Assembly (NCBI GenBank): GCA_041402045.1
Contig: JAWKSZ010000014.1
Location: forward strand, 76,594-140,593
Origin: JAGQRJ01 sp041402045
Lineage (GTDB): Bacteria > Planctomycetota > J058
DNA: 64,000 bases
Direction: 5' to 3'
Shown piece after piece: positions 18,049 through 27,425 of the stretch. The notes beneath the pieces were generated by a model. That model was not told where the DNA came from. It ran no database searches and saw only the letters and a program-made list of their open reading frames with translations. A program made the translations under genes and the position numbers. Position 1 is the stretch's first letter. Each line of letters starts with the position of its first letter.

Positions 18049-19017
18049 ATGCGGCTCACGATCCTGTGCCTGCTGGCCCTGAGCGCCGTGTGCGCTCAGG
18101 AGCCCGACGCGTTCGAGGTCCCCCGGGAGGCGCTCAAGGGCGTGCAGCGCGAGAGCGCGCGGCTCGCCTGGCGCCCGGAGGTCGGCGCCACGCGCCGGGT
18201 GCGCGCGGGCTCGCAGCTCGTGCTCACCCAGACCTCCGAGCACGCCCACGAGGGCGAGGCCCCGGCGCCGCCGATCCTGATCGAGAACACGCAGGAGCTG
18301 ACCCTCGAGGTGGCGGCGGTGGGCTCCGAGCACGTGGACGTGCGCTGCACGACCGGGAAGCTGGCGATCTCGATCGGCGGGCTGGGCCCCGAGCAGCACC
18401 TCGACACCGAGCAGGGGCTGCGCTCGGGGAACCCGGGCCTCGACCTGTTCGGCGAGCTGGTGGGCGAGCCCTACCTCCTGCGCCTCGAGCCGCGGGGTCA
18501 GGTGCTGCGGATCCAGGACGCCGACGACCTCTACCGCCGGCTGCGGGAGAAGACCCAGGGCGGCTTCGAGGACCTGAACCTGGAGACGACCCTCGACCCC
18601 GTGCGCACGGCCCGCGAGCTGCAGCCCTTGTTCGTGGAGTTCCCCGAGGAGGAGGAGCTCAAGCCCGGCCAGCGCTGGGCGGTGGGGCGGACCGTCGAGG
18701 TCGCCGCTGGCGAGTCGCTGGAGGGCGCGGCGACCTACGTCTATCTGGGGATCGCCGAGCACCAGGGGCGCAAGTGCGCGAAGCTCGCCGCGCGCTTCGT
18801 GTTCCGCGCCCAGGACTACCCCAACCCTGGGCCGAACGGGGTCAGCAAGCTCTCCGGGGCCGGCGAGCCCTACGCGCTGTGGGTCGACCTGGGCGACGGG
18901 GGCGTGCTCGCCTGCGAGACCCAGCGCCTGCTGGTCTAGGTCGAGCAGACGCTCCTGGGCGAGGTGGCCCACATGACGATCGACTCCACGCTGACGGTCG
19001 AGGTCCTCGAGCGGTGA
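18049..19017 (+). CDS. Secreted DUF6263-like protein interrupted by an in-frame amber codon
   Basis: Signal peptide MRLTILCLLALSAVCA, then a beta-rich domain (TQELTLEVAAVGSEHVDV, TTLDPVRTARELQPLF, PEEEELKPGQRWAVGRTVEV) resembling DUF6263-type secreted proteins. TAG at 18937-18939 ends the open frame after 296 residues, but the same frame goes on sensibly (VEQTLLGEVAHMTIDSTLTV, EVLER) to TGA 19015-19017. That TGA overlaps the GTG of the next gene in a GTGA, the usual sign of a coupled native gene end. So the amber looks secondary: a nonsense mutation, a base error, or readthrough. Function unknown. Confidence 0.75.
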
Positions 19018-19445
19018 GCGCGGTCAAGGTCCGCGCGGCGGGGGTCGTCCCGGTGCGGCGCACCGCCGCGGGGTGGCGGGTGCTCGGGCTGCGCTGCTAC
19101 AGGAACTGGGACTTCCCCAAGGGGGTCGTGGAGCCGGGGGAGTCGCTGCGGGAGACCGCCCTGCGCGAGGCCCGGGAGGAGGCGGCGCTCGACGACCTGG
19201 CCTTCCGCTGGGGCGAGGCCACGGTGGACACGCCCGTGTACAGCCGGGGCAAGGTGGCCACCTACTTCCTGGCCGAGACGGCGCGCGAGGCGATCGAGCT
19301 CCCGGTGAATCCGGAGCTCGGGCACCCCGAGCACCACGAGGGTCGCTGGCTCGGTTTCGCCGAGGCGCGGGAGCTGTTTCCGGCCCGGCTGCAGGGGGTC
19401 CTGAGCTGGGTTCAGGAGCGCCTGGAGGGCGTTGAAAGTCGGTAA
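19014..19445 (+). CDS. Nudix hydrolase
   Basis: 143 residues from the GTG at 19014, overlapping the upstream gene's end in GTGA. The Nudix box GVVEPGESLRETALREAREE fits Gx5Ex7REUxEE, at about residues 37-56. The rest (WDFPKGVVEPGE start, WLGFAEARELFP end) resembles diadenosine-polyphosphate (Ap4A)-type or (di)nucleoside polyphosphate hydrolases. It probably removes nucleoside-diphosphate-linked metabolites in the cytoplasm. The substrate is not determined by sequence. Confidence 0.88.
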   Translation: MSAVKVRAAGVVPVRRTAAGWRVLGLRCYRNWDFPKGVVEPGESLRETALREAREEAALDDLAFRWGEATVDTPVYSRGKVATYFLAETAREAIELPVNPELGHPEHHEGRWLGFAEARELFPARLQGVLSWVQERLEGVESR

Positions 19446-19632
19446 AAAACATGCCCGGCTACCGGTGGCAGTCTGCTCGGGGCTGTCGTATGGTTCCGCA
19501 CTTCGGTCCTCAGCCGACGTGGGTCGGCGCGAGGCAGGGAGAGACAAGGACACCCTGATTCGCACTCGTCGAGGAGCCGAGACACGGGGTTTTGGGGAAG
19601 GATCCCGAGCCCGAGACCAAATGAGGAATCCA

Positions 19633-20355
19633 ATGAACATGCTTCTCCGTTCGGCGCTCGTCGCCACCACCTTTGGCCTCTTCGCCGGCTGCGGAATGCT
19701 CGGCGGCGGCAGCACCGACAACGGCGGCGACAACAACGGCGGCGGTGGCGGTGGCTCCGACACCTCGCAGATGATGCTCGACAGCGCCAAGGGTCAGCCG
19801 ACCCAGTACATCATGCAGCTGCCCCCGAACCCCAAGGTCGGGATGTGGTGGGAGCACACCGCCTCGGGCACCTCCATGAAGTACGCGATCACCAAGGCTC
19901 AGGACGACAAGCTCGTCGTCGAGCAGGAGCAGGACTTCGGCGGCACCATGCTCGTCAACGCCTGGCTGGTCGACCCCTCCGTGGACACCATGGCCATGCC
20001 CGCCGAGGGCGAGAAGATGCCGGCCAACGTCACCAAGGCGTGGGTTGGGATCAAGGGCAAGGAGGCCCACGAGCGCAAGGTCATGGACGCTCCCGTCTAC
20101 AAGAAGACCGAGGGCGGCCAGGAGGTCGACTACACCGAGGGTGACGAGCAGGTCAAGATGGCCGGCAAGACCTGGGACGCGCACTGGGTCGAGAGCGGCG
20201 AGTCCAAGACCTGGACCGTCAAGGGCACCAGCTTCCTGCTGAAGTCGATGTACCAGGGCAAGGTCTCCATGGAGCTCAAGGCCGTGGGCGGCGACGCCGA
20301 GACCATGCTCAAGTGGGACGGTGGCAAGGAGGAGATGAAGGAGGAGGGTAAGTAA
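19633..20355 (+). CDS. Predicted lipoprotein with Gly/Asn-rich linker
   Basis: 240 residues. ATG 19633 is chosen because GAGGA lies 8 bases upstream; ATG 19621 would overlap that site. Lipobox TFGLFAGC puts the lipid Cys at about 20. A GGGSTDNGGDNNGGGGGG linker follows, then a Lys/Met/Thr-rich beta domain. Its codon use differs slightly from neighbours (several AAG-ATG and GAG-ATG pairs that other genes here avoid). A strong hairpin terminator follows, so it is likely a single-gene, well-expressed unit. No known domain recognised. Confidence 0.8.
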   Translation: MNMLLRSALVATTFGLFAGCGMLGGGSTDNGGDNNGGGGGGSDTSQMMLDSAKGQPTQYIMQLPPNPKVGMWWEHTASGTSMKYAITKAQDDKLVVEQEQDFGGTMLVNAWLVDPSVDTMAMPAEGEKMPANVTKAWVGIKGKEAHERKVMDAPVYKKTEGGQEVDYTEGDEQVKMAGKTWDAHWVESGESKTWTVKGTSFLLKSMYQGKVSMELKAVGGDAETMLKWDGGKEEMKEEGK

Positions 20356-20396
20356 GCACCCGCTTACCGACTCTCTAGACTTCGTCTTCAGTCGCG

Positions 20397-20422
20397 CGAG
20401 CCGGGCCTTTGAGCCCGGCTCG
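20397..20422 (+). terminator. Terminator hairpin after the lipoprotein gene
   Basis: CGAGCCGGGC and GCCCGGCTCG form a perfect 10-bp stem with a CTTTGA loop, 42 bases past the stop. No long T-run follows. Confidence 0.7.
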
Positions 20423-20525
20423 TCGCGTGTACGGGCTGGGCGCGAGGCTCGCCCCCGAGGCCTCGGGTTGGCGGAGCTCTCGAGTCCTGCGCGTGGCCCA
20501 TGAATCGCCGGATCGCTTTGAAGTG

Positions 20526-20620
20526 GGTTAGGGGCGGGGTTTATCCCACATGTGTTCGGCATGGCCCCCGCCCGCGGGCGTCGGCCCGCTTCCGTAAAGG
20601 GTAGGGGCGGGGCTTGTCCC
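20526..20620. repeat. Two partial copies of the GGGGCGGGGCTTGTCCC repeat
   Basis: 20526-20548 (variant GGGGCGGGGTTTATCCCA) and 20601-20620 are related strings in direct orientation. The second ends exactly where the insertion sequence begins. Its missing other half continues at 22174 on the far side of that element. Confidence 0.7.
20609..20620 (+). repeat. Left target-site duplication of the insertion sequence
   Basis: GGGGCTTGTCCC directly abuts the left inverted terminus AATGCCAG. The identical 12 bases recur at 22174-22185 on the other side. A 10-13 bp duplication is usual for IS4-family elements. Confidence 0.85.
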
Positions 20621-22173
20621 AATGCCAGATGATGAACGCCCCAAGTCCATTCCTCATGCGGCGTTCCGGTGTTTCTTGGCTGGATATCGAGCGCCACCTG
20701 GTCTTACTGCACGCGGGTATGAGCGAGGAGGCCGTCGGGTGATCTGATAGCCGCTGAACGAGGGGACCACTTGGCTCCAGGGTTCCCGACCCCAATGAGC
20801 TCTCTTGAGCCTTTGTAGCGATTTCGCGTACCCCAACCTCGTGGGTTCTTGCTTCAGTTCGCGTGCGACCGCGCTGATCCGGTCTCTGATCAGGTTGTAT
20901 GCCGTGAGTGTCGCGTAGACCTCCTGCAATACGCGGCGCGGCTTCTTGCTGCGAAAATGGACCTTCCTGCGAGTGAGCGTGCTCTTGATCTCTCGGAACA
21001 CGAACTCGATCTCCCAGCGCTTGAGGTAGAGCTCGGCGATTTGATCGGCAGGAAACTCCTTCGGGTCGACGAGGTTCGTTAGGAGGAAGAGGTGCCGTGG
21101 CGTTCGGCGCCTCTTGCCGCTGCCTTGTGGCTTCACGTTCGTGGCCCGTTGGCGCTTCCGCTTGGCCTTCGTCTTGGACCTCTTGCAGCGCTTCTTGGGG
21201 AACGTGTATCGAATCTCGCGGAGGGACGAGAGCGGCTTTGCGCCCTTCTTTGGCTTGAACGACTTTGGCACCGGGTAGGTGACGAGATAGTCGCCGTCCG
21301 GTTGAAGCACCTTGGTGCGAACCAGCTTGATCGTGCAGCCTCCCTTGGGCATTCGCACGACGAACTTACGGTCCGCCTGCACGAAGGTGCGGAGCAAGTC
21401 GAACCCGCAGAAGCCGCGATCCATAAGCGTGAGCACGTCTTGATCCAGCTCCCCGACCAGTCCCTTCAACAGGGAGACCTCGCCGTTGCCAGCGCCGGCG
21501 TACGGCGCCAGCGTTGCGGCCACGATCTTGTGGGTGTTCACGTCAGCGATCGCGAGACAGCGCAGCACCGGAAAGGTCCCTGTTTCGACCCGTTCGGTTT
21601 GCCAAATGCGGCCTCATTGGCTGCCGTATCGGGAGCCCGAAGGTAGTGCCGTCCGCGGCAACCACGAAACCCCTTCCAGCGGGGATCCCCCGGCGACTGA
21701 ACCTGCTTGGCGTGGCTTCGGAAGAGTTCACGACTGACTTCCCAGGACAAGCGATCTCTTGCAGCCGTGATAGACGACGCCTGAGGAGGCTTCCCACGCC
21801 AGAACGTGGGTACGCCGACGAGCGCGACGAGAGCCTCCAGAACACTCTCGACGCTCTCCTCAGGCGACAAGGCCATGGTGACGGTCAATTGCGCGGTCAG
21901 CTTGAACGGCAGCTTCCCGCCGAAGCGATCACGTTTCCCGAAGGCGGTAAGAACGTGATCTAGCAACTCCTCAGGGGGCAGTAGGCAAAGGATCTGGGCA
22001 GCCACGAGCGCTCCTGCCTGACAGACACGAGCGCTAAACTTCTCGCGGTCCGATACCTCAGGCGTTCTTTGGTTGTTGTGGTGACTCCAGATTGCCTAAG
22101 GGGTCGGACCGTCCTCCTTCCGGACCGCAACTCTCATCCGCTCAGCGACTTCCGTGGCTCGTCGCCTGGCATT
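20621..22173 (-). mobile_element. IS4-family insertion sequence, 1553 bp
   Basis: The element is bounded by 8-bp perfect inverted ends (AATGCCAG at 20621, CTGGCATT ending 22173), with weaker matching beyond (pattern GAnGA). It is flanked by a 12-bp direct repeat, GGGGCTTGTCCC. It carries one broken DDE transposase on the minus strand. Length and duplication size fit IS4-family elements. It sits in the middle of a palindromic dispersed repeat. No passenger genes are present. Confidence 0.85.
20654..22005 (-). pseudogene. IS4-type DDE transposase, multiply frameshifted
   Basis: The C-terminal ORF (20654-21568) has the second Asp region (LTLMDRGFCGFDLLRTF) and the IS4 Y-R-E-K signature (YLKRWEIEFVFREIK). 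The N-terminal ORF (21538-22005, GTG start; the frame is open further up to about 22098 with no normal start) has the helical N-domain and RAPDTAANEAAFGKPNG. The first-Asp segment (GFVVAADGTTF) lies in a third frame around 21640-21680. So at least two to three frame changes fall in about 130 bases (21560-21690). The copy is probably inactive unless these are consensus errors. Confidence 0.85.
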
Positions 22174-22311
22174 GGGGCTTGTCCCCGCCCGGGTGTGTGC
22201 GTCCCACGAGCCTCCGTGGCGGCGGAGCTCTGAGCAGGCGCCGCGGGTAGGCCCCTCCACTCCGAAGGGTGGAGGGACACTACCCGGGCGGGGACAAGCC
22301 CCGCCCCTACG
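22174..22311. repeat. Right half and inverted partner of the palindromic dispersed repeat
   Basis: Starts with the right target duplication (22174-22185) continuing CGCCCGGGTG. About 95 bases on, 22279-22311 carries the reverse complement of the whole unit (CCCGGGCGGGGACAAGCCCC, then GCCCCTACG). Joining 20601-20620 to 22186 restores a roughly 138-bp element with arms of about 30 bp pointing at each other. The interior also has a small hairpin (CCCTCCACTC / GAAGGGTGGAGGG region, about 22252-22276). No ORF is supported here. Confidence 0.75.
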
Positions 22312-22534
22312 TTGTGTGAGGGCAACGCCTCCGCAGAAGTGCTCCGCGCTGGCCATTGCGCCACGCGCCTGGCGCACGCTGCGTGCCGAACACCCCTGGG
22401 ATCACCCCTCCCCACGTCGCAGCCGGGCGTTCGGGGCGCGCGTCGTCAAGCTTCGTCAAGCCGTCTGAGGAGCTAAGGACAACGCGTGACCGGGGTTGAG
22501 GGGCGTGTTAGCCTCTGCGCTTCGCTGAGGTCGC

Positions 22535-23659
22535 ATGAACGCCGAGACCCCTGAAACCCCTGAGCCGTCGGGCGTCGAGCCCGCCTCCGAGGGTCCGACG
22601 CCGCCGCGTCGGCCCCAGCCCGATCCCCGCTACGGACCGCCTCCGCGCCCGAGCTATCCGCCGCGTCCCCGGCGCTCGCTGCTGTGGGTGTGGCTCTTGG
22701 TCGGGCTCCTGGCCCTGGGCTGCGGCGGCTGCTTCCTGTTCATGCTCATGGCCGCCGCCGCCGGCGGCGGGCAGGCGGGCGGGCGCCTGCACGAGAAGGC
22801 GCTGAACGAGGGTCAGGGCGACACCCTGGTGCTGATCGAGATCAACGGGGTGATCCAGCAAACGGTGACCTCGGGCGGGCTGTTCAGCGCGAGCTCGACG
22901 GACATGGTCGAGGGGATCCAGCGCCAGCTCGACCAGGCCGCCGACGACGCCAAGGTCAAGGGCGTGCTGCTCGCGATCGACAGCCCCGGCGGGACCGTGA
23001 CCGCCAGCGACCGGATCTGGCGCGCCGTCGAGCGCTTCAAGGCCGACACTGGCAAGAAGGTCGTGATCCACATGGGCGCCCTGTGCGCGTCCGGCGGCTA
23101 CTACATTGCCGCCTCCGGGGACAAGATCCTGTGCGAGCCGACCACGATCACCGGCAGCATTGGCGTGATCCTGGGCGGGCTGAACTTCCACGGGCTGCTC
23201 GAGGAGCACGGCGTCAAGGACGTCTCGATCACCTCGGGCCCGAACAAGGCGCTCCTGAGCTCGACCGGCGAGGTCCAGGCCAGCCACCTCGAGATCCTGC
23301 AGGAGACGGTGGACGACGCCTACGCGCGCTTCACCCAGATCGTGGCCGACGGCCGCGGGCTCGCGGTCGAGGACGTGCGCGGCTTCGCCGACGGGCGGAT
23401 CTACACCCCGGACCGCGCCAAGGAGCTGGGGCTCGTGGACCAGATCGGCTACCGCGAGGACGCGGTCGCGCTCCTGGCCAGCCTGAGCGGGGTCACCGAC
23501 CCCAAGCTCGTGAGCTACAAGGGCCCCCCGACCCTGGCCGACGTGCTCTCCGGCAACGCCGAGAGCGACGTGGTCCCCGCTCAGCGCCAGGGGCTCGTGC
23601 CCCTGCTGTCCGAGGCCCGCGTCGGGCCCCGGCTGTGGGCGATCTGGCGTCCCCAATGA
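22535..23659 (+). CDS. sppA: Signal peptide peptidase SppA, short form
   Basis: 374 residues. A Pro-rich cytoplasmic N-tail (about 45 residues) precedes one membrane helix (LLWVWLLVGLLALGCGGCFLF). The protease domain has the crotonase/ClpP-like fold: LLAIDSPGGTVTASDRI, then ALCASGGYYIA with nucleophile Ser186, and SGPNKALL with Lys238. The Ser-Lys spacing of 52 equals that of Bacillus SppA (147/199), supporting an active Ser/Lys dyad. It should degrade cleaved signal peptides in the membrane. The 349 bases upstream hold only repeats and the likely promoter. Confidence 0.92.
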   Translation: MNAETPETPEPSGVEPASEGPTPPRRPQPDPRYGPPPRPSYPPRPRRSLLWVWLLVGLLALGCGGCFLFMLMAAAAGGGQAGGRLHEKALNEGQGDTLVLIEINGVIQQTVTSGGLFSASSTDMVEGIQRQLDQAADDAKVKGVLLAIDSPGGTVTASDRIWRAVERFKADTGKKVVIHMGALCASGGYYIAASGDKILCEPTTITGSIGVILGGLNFHGLLEEHGVKDVSITSGPNKALLSSTGEVQASHLEILQETVDDAYARFTQIVADGRGLAVEDVRGFADGRIYTPDRAKELGLVDQIGYREDAVALLASLSGVTDPKLVSYKGPPTLADVLSGNAESDVVPAQRQGLVPLLSEARVGPRLWAIWRPQ

Positions 23660-23708
23660 GCCGGCCCCTCGACCCCCCTCACCCCCTGGCATAGAAGGCG
23701 TCTCGAAC

Positions 23709-25544
23709 GTGAGCAAGCCCACCTACGTGCTCGGTGTCAGCGCGTACTACCACGACAGCGCGGCCGCCCTGCTGCGCGACGGCGAGATCCTCGCCGCCGC
23801 GCAGGAGGAGCGCTTCACCCGCAAGAAGCACGACGCGCGCTTCCCGCGCAACGCCGTCGACTACTGCCTGCGCGAGGCCGGGATCACGCCCAAGGAGCTG
23901 GGCGCGGTCGCGTTCTACGACAAGCCGATCCTCAAGTTCGAGCGGATCCTGCAGACCTACCTCGGGGTCGCGCCCAAGGGGATCGGGCAGTTCGTGAAGG
24001 CCATGCCGGTGTGGCTGCGCGAGAAGCTCGACACGGGCTCCATGATCAAGAAGGAGTTCCCCGGCTACACGCGCAAGATCCTGTTCGGCGAGCACCACGA
24101 GTCCCACGCCGCGTCGGCGTTCTACCCCTCGCCCTACGACGAGGCGGCGGTGCTCACGATCGACGGCGTGGGCGAGTGGGCGACCACGACCTACGGCGTG
24201 GGCGAGGGCAACGAGCTCAAGCTGCTCGGCTCGATCGACTTCCCGCACTCGATCGGCATGCTCTACAGCGCCTTCACCTACTACACCGGGTTCAAGGTCA
24301 ACTCCGGCGAGTACAAGGTCATGGGCCTCGCGCCCTACGGCGAGCCGAAGTACGTGGACGCGATCCTCGAGCACGTCTGCGAGCTGCGCGAGGACGGGTC
24401 GTTCCAGCTCAAGATGGAGCACTTCGACTTCCTGCACGGACTGCGCATGACCTCCAAGCGCTTCGACCAGGTGTTCGGCGGGCCGCCGCGCACCCCCGAG
24501 GCCACGCTCACCCAGCGCGAAATGGACCTCGCGGCGTCGGTGCAGGTCGTGACCGAAATGGCCATGAGCCGCATGGCGAAGTTCGTGCGCGAGAAGACCG
24601 GCAAGAAGAACCTGTGCCTCGCCGGCGGCGTGGCGCTGAACTGCGTCTCCAACGGGAAGCTCCTGCGCGAGAAGGTCTTCGACGACATTTGGATCCAGCC
24701 CGCGGCGGGCGACGCCGGCGGGGCCCTGGGCGTGGCCCTCGCGGTGTGGCACGGCTACCTCAAGCAGCCGCGCAAGGTCCCCGGCGACGGGACCGACCTG
24801 CAGAAGGGGAGCTACCTCGGGCCGCGCCCCGACGTGGAGCTGGCCAAGGCCTACTTCGCGAAGATGAACGCGCCCTACCGCGAGGTGACCCCCGAGGAGC
24901 TGCCCGGCGAGGTGGCCAAGATCCTGGCCTCCGAGAACGTGGTCGGGCTGTGCCAGGGCCGCATGGAGTTCGGGCCGCGGGCGCTGGGCGGGCGCTCGAT
25001 CATGGGCGACGCGCGCTCGCAGAGCATGCAGAAGACCATGAACCTCAAGATCAAGTATCGCGAGTCGTTCCGCCCCTTCGCGCCCTCGGTGCTCTCGGAG
25101 GACGTGAACGAGTGGTTCGAGCAGGAGGGCCCCTCGCCCTACATGCTGCTCGTGGCCGACGTGCGCGATCAGCACCGGATCCCCATGACCGAGGAGCAGA
25201 AGAAGCTGTTCGGGATCGAGAAGCTCAACGTGCCGCGCTCGTCGATCCCGGCGGTGACCCACGTCGACTACTCGGCGCGGATCCAGACGGTGCACAAGGA
25301 CACGAACCCCACCTACCACGCGATCATTAGCGCGTTCAAGGAGCTCACCGGCTGCCCGGTGATCGTGAACACCTCCTTCAACGTGCGCGGTGAGCCGATC
25401 GTGGCCACCGCCGAGGACTCCTATCGCTGCTTCATGCGCACCGAAATGGACTACCTCGTGGTCGAGAACCTGATCCTGGACAAGAAAGCCCAGCCCGAGT
25501 TCAAGGACGAGGGCAACTGGCGCGACGAATTCGAGTTGGACTAA
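23709..25544 (+). CDS. Carbamoyltransferase, NodU/CmcH/TobZ family
   Basis: 611 residues, the usual length for the family. The N-terminal Kae1-like domain opens LGVSAYYHDSAAALLRDGEI and has the metal-binding EHHESHAASAFYPSP at about residue 128 and ATIDG-like LTIDGVGEWATTT. LCLAGGVALNCVSNGKLL is near 303. The C-terminal YrdC-like part carries CQGRMEFGPRALGGRSI near 417 and CPVIVNTSFNVRGEPIV. It transfers a carbamoyl group from carbamoyl phosphate via carbamoyl-AMP to a hydroxyl, usually on a sugar or natural product. Its stop overlaps the next ATG by one base, so it is the first gene of an operon with the SxtJ-like gene and rfbA. Confidence 0.93.
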   Translation: MSKPTYVLGVSAYYHDSAAALLRDGEILAAAQEERFTRKKHDARFPRNAVDYCLREAGITPKELGAVAFYDKPILKFERILQTYLGVAPKGIGQFVKAMPVWLREKLDTGSMIKKEFPGYTRKILFGEHHESHAASAFYPSPYDEAAVLTIDGVGEWATTTYGVGEGNELKLLGSIDFPHSIGMLYSAFTYYTGFKVNSGEYKVMGLAPYGEPKYVDAILEHVCELREDGSFQLKMEHFDFLHGLRMTSKRFDQVFGGPPRTPEATLTQREMDLAASVQVVTEMAMSRMAKFVREKTGKKNLCLAGGVALNCVSNGKLLREKVFDDIWIQPAAGDAGGALGVALAVWHGYLKQPRKVPGDGTDLQKGSYLGPRPDVELAKAYFAKMNAPYREVTPEELPGEVAKILASENVVGLCQGRMEFGPRALGGRSIMGDARSQSMQKTMNLKIKYRESFRPFAPSVLSEDVNEWFEQEGPSPYMLLVADVRDQHRIPMTEEQKKLFGIEKLNVPRSSIPAVTHVDYSARIQTVHKDTNPTYHAIISAFKELTGCPVIVNTSFNVRGEPIVATAEDSYRCFMRTEMDYLVVENLILDKKAQPEFKDEGNWRDEFELD

Positions 25545-26509
25545 TGAGCACCGCCGAGCAAGACACGGCCGCCGCGGAGGCGACCTCTCCCTACGTCCCC
25601 GGCTCGGGGCTGCCCGGGACCCCCAACACGGTCACCGGGGCCGCGCAGCACAAGGACCTCTACCGCGTGCCCAAGGACCCCAAGGCCAAGCGCAAGGCCG
25701 ACGCCGGCCAGGCGCGGGTCCTGGGCCTGGGGTTCATGGTGTTCTTCAGCGGGATCCTGGGCGGGATCAGCCTGTGGCTGAACGGCGCGCTCTACCCCCA
25801 CGCCACCGGCTGGAACGGGCTGGAGCAGCCCGTCGAGAGCGCGCTCTACCCCGAGCAGGACGCCGACGGCGAGGCGATCGTCGAGGACCAGCCCGCGCGG
25901 CTGGGCCCGGCCTCGAGCTTCCTGCTCGAGTGGAGCGACGGCGAGCGCACCGCGGTCGAGGTCGTGCAGCAGGAGCCGGCCGAGGGGCAGGAGGCGCGGG
26001 AGCCCAAGGAGGGCGAGACCTGGGTCCACGTCGCGGTGAACGCGCACTGGGCGGGCTCGCTGGTGGCGCCGACGCGCCAGGGCGCGACCCCCAAGGCGGT
26101 GGTCCTCGCCTCCACGATCCAGCGGGACCTGCCCGGCGAGGTCGCGGACGCGGGCCAGGTGCGCCCGGGCACGCGCTACGCCTGGGAGGAGGCCAAGCTC
26201 TTGCGCCTGGTGCCCACGCGCTACGTGATCTTCTTCGGCCTGGGCATGGGGCTCCTGGGCCTGCTCGTCCCGGTCGTGCTCGTGCCGTTCTATATCGTGT
26301 GGATGAAGTACGTCACGGCGCCCCTGGGCTTCGTGAACACGCGGCTGATCCTGGGCGTGGTGTTCTTCCTGGTGCTGACCCCCATGGCGCTCCTGGTCAA
26401 GATCTTCGGCAAGGACCGCCTGCGGCGGGTCGCCCTGCCCAAGGGCGAGAGCTACTGGGTGCCCCGCGAGCAGCAGCGCGATCACAAGCACTTCGAGAAG
26501 GGCTTCTAG
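25544..26509 (+). CDS. SxtJ-like membrane protein with N-terminal anchored extension
   Basis: 321 residues. The C-terminal 100 residues hold two membrane helices and end FGKDRLRRVALPKGESYWVP, the signature of SxtJ, a small membrane protein of unknown role that commonly follows NodU-type carbamoyltransferases. Unusually, about 220 residues come first: a cytoplasmic tail, one helix (VLGLGFMVFFSGILGGISLWL) and an acidic extracytoplasmic domain of about 140 residues. SxtJ alone is normally about 130 residues. The start overlaps the upstream stop (TAATGA), so translation is coupled. Confidence 0.8.
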   Translation: MSTAEQDTAAAEATSPYVPGSGLPGTPNTVTGAAQHKDLYRVPKDPKAKRKADAGQARVLGLGFMVFFSGILGGISLWLNGALYPHATGWNGLEQPVESALYPEQDADGEAIVEDQPARLGPASSFLLEWSDGERTAVEVVQQEPAEGQEAREPKEGETWVHVAVNAHWAGSLVAPTRQGATPKAVVLASTIQRDLPGEVADAGQVRPGTRYAWEEAKLLRLVPTRYVIFFGLGMGLLGLLVPVVLVPFYIVWMKYVTAPLGFVNTRLILGVVFFLVLTPMALLVKIFGKDRLRRVALPKGESYWVPREQQRDHKHFEKGF

Positions 26510-26539
26510 CGGGTCCTCGACGAAGAACAGGTGGGTGAC

Positions 26540-27406
26540 ATGAAGGGCATTATCTTGGCGGGGGGCTCCGGCACCCGGCTGCACCCGTTGACGCTGGCCG
26601 TCAGCAAGCAGCTCATGCCGATCTACGACAAGCCCATGATCTATTACCCCCTGTCGGTGCTCATGCTGGCGGGGATCCGCGAGGTGCTCGTGATCAGCAC
26701 CCCCACCGACCTGCCGCGCTTCCGCGACCTCTTGGGCGACGGCTCGCAGTGGGGCATGGACTTCTCCTACAAGGTGCAGCCGAGCCCCGACGGGCTGGCC
26801 CAGGCCTTCGTGCTCGGCGCGGACTTCGTGGGCGACGGCCCCTCGTGCCTCGTGCTCGGCGACAACGTGTTCTACGGCCACGGGCTGGGGGGGACCCTCA
26901 AGCAGGCGGCGGCCCTCGAGCAGGGCGCGCTGGTGTTCGCCTACCCGGTGCACGACCCCGCGCGCTACGGCGTGGTCGAGTTCGACGACACGGGCAAGGT
27001 GCTCTCGCTGGAGGAGAAGCCCCAGAAGCCCAAGAGCCGCTACGCGGTCCCCGGGCTCTACTTCTACGACGCCGAGGTGGTCGAGATCGCCAAGGCGCTG
27101 AAGCCGTCGGCCCGCGGCGAGTACGAGATCACCGACGTCAACCGGCACTACCTCGAGCGCGGCGCGCTGAACGTGCTGACCCTCGGCCGCGGCACCGCCT
27201 GGCTCGACACCGGGACCCACGACAGCCTGCTCGAGGCCTCGAGCTTCGTGGCCGCGATCCAGAAGCGCCAAGGGCTGCTGATCAGCTGCCCCGAGGAGAT
27301 CGCCTGGCGCAACCGCTGGATCACCGACGCCGAGCTCGAGGAGCAGGGCCAGGCCCTGGCCAAGAACGAGTACGGCCGGCACCTGCTGCGCCTGCTCCAG
27401 GGCTGA
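26540..27406 (+). CDS. rfbA: Glucose-1-phosphate thymidylyltransferase RfbA
   Basis: 288 residues from ATG 26540, with AGGTGGG just upstream; a GTG at 26531 is less likely. Starts [18 protein letters not shown] and continues [17 protein letters not shown], then [30 protein letters not shown] and [17 protein letters not shown]. These are diagnostic of RfbA/RmlA, which makes dTDP-glucose from dTTP and glucose-1-phosphate, the first step to dTDP-rhamnose and other deoxysugars. The rmlB, C and D genes are not in the window. The link to a carbamoyltransferase suggests a decorated deoxysugar product. Confidence 0.96.
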   Translation: MKGIILAGGSGTRLHPLTLAVSKQLMPIYDKPMIYYPLSVLMLAGIREVLVISTPTDLPRFRDLLGDGSQWGMDFSYKVQPSPDGLAQAFVLGADFVGDGPSCLVLGDNVFYGHGLGGTLKQAAALEQGALVFAYPVHDPARYGVVEFDDTGKVLSLEEKPQKPKSRYAVPGLYFYDAEVVEIAKALKPSARGEYEITDVNRHYLERGALNVLTLGRGTAWLDTGTHDSLLEASSFVAAIQKRQGLLISCPEEIAWRNRWITDAELEEQGQALAKNEYGRHLLRLLQG

Positions 27407-27425
27407 GCCCCCGCGGTCGAGCCGC

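Noticed and set aside
20926..21646. Plus-strand ORFs inside the insertion sequence
   Set aside because: They lie antisense to the transposase, which has the DDE and Y-R-E-K signatures on the minus strand.
22096..22468. Short ORFs between the insertion sequence and sppA
   Set aside because: They fall in the palindromic repeat and change frame with it. No ribosome site or conserved composition.
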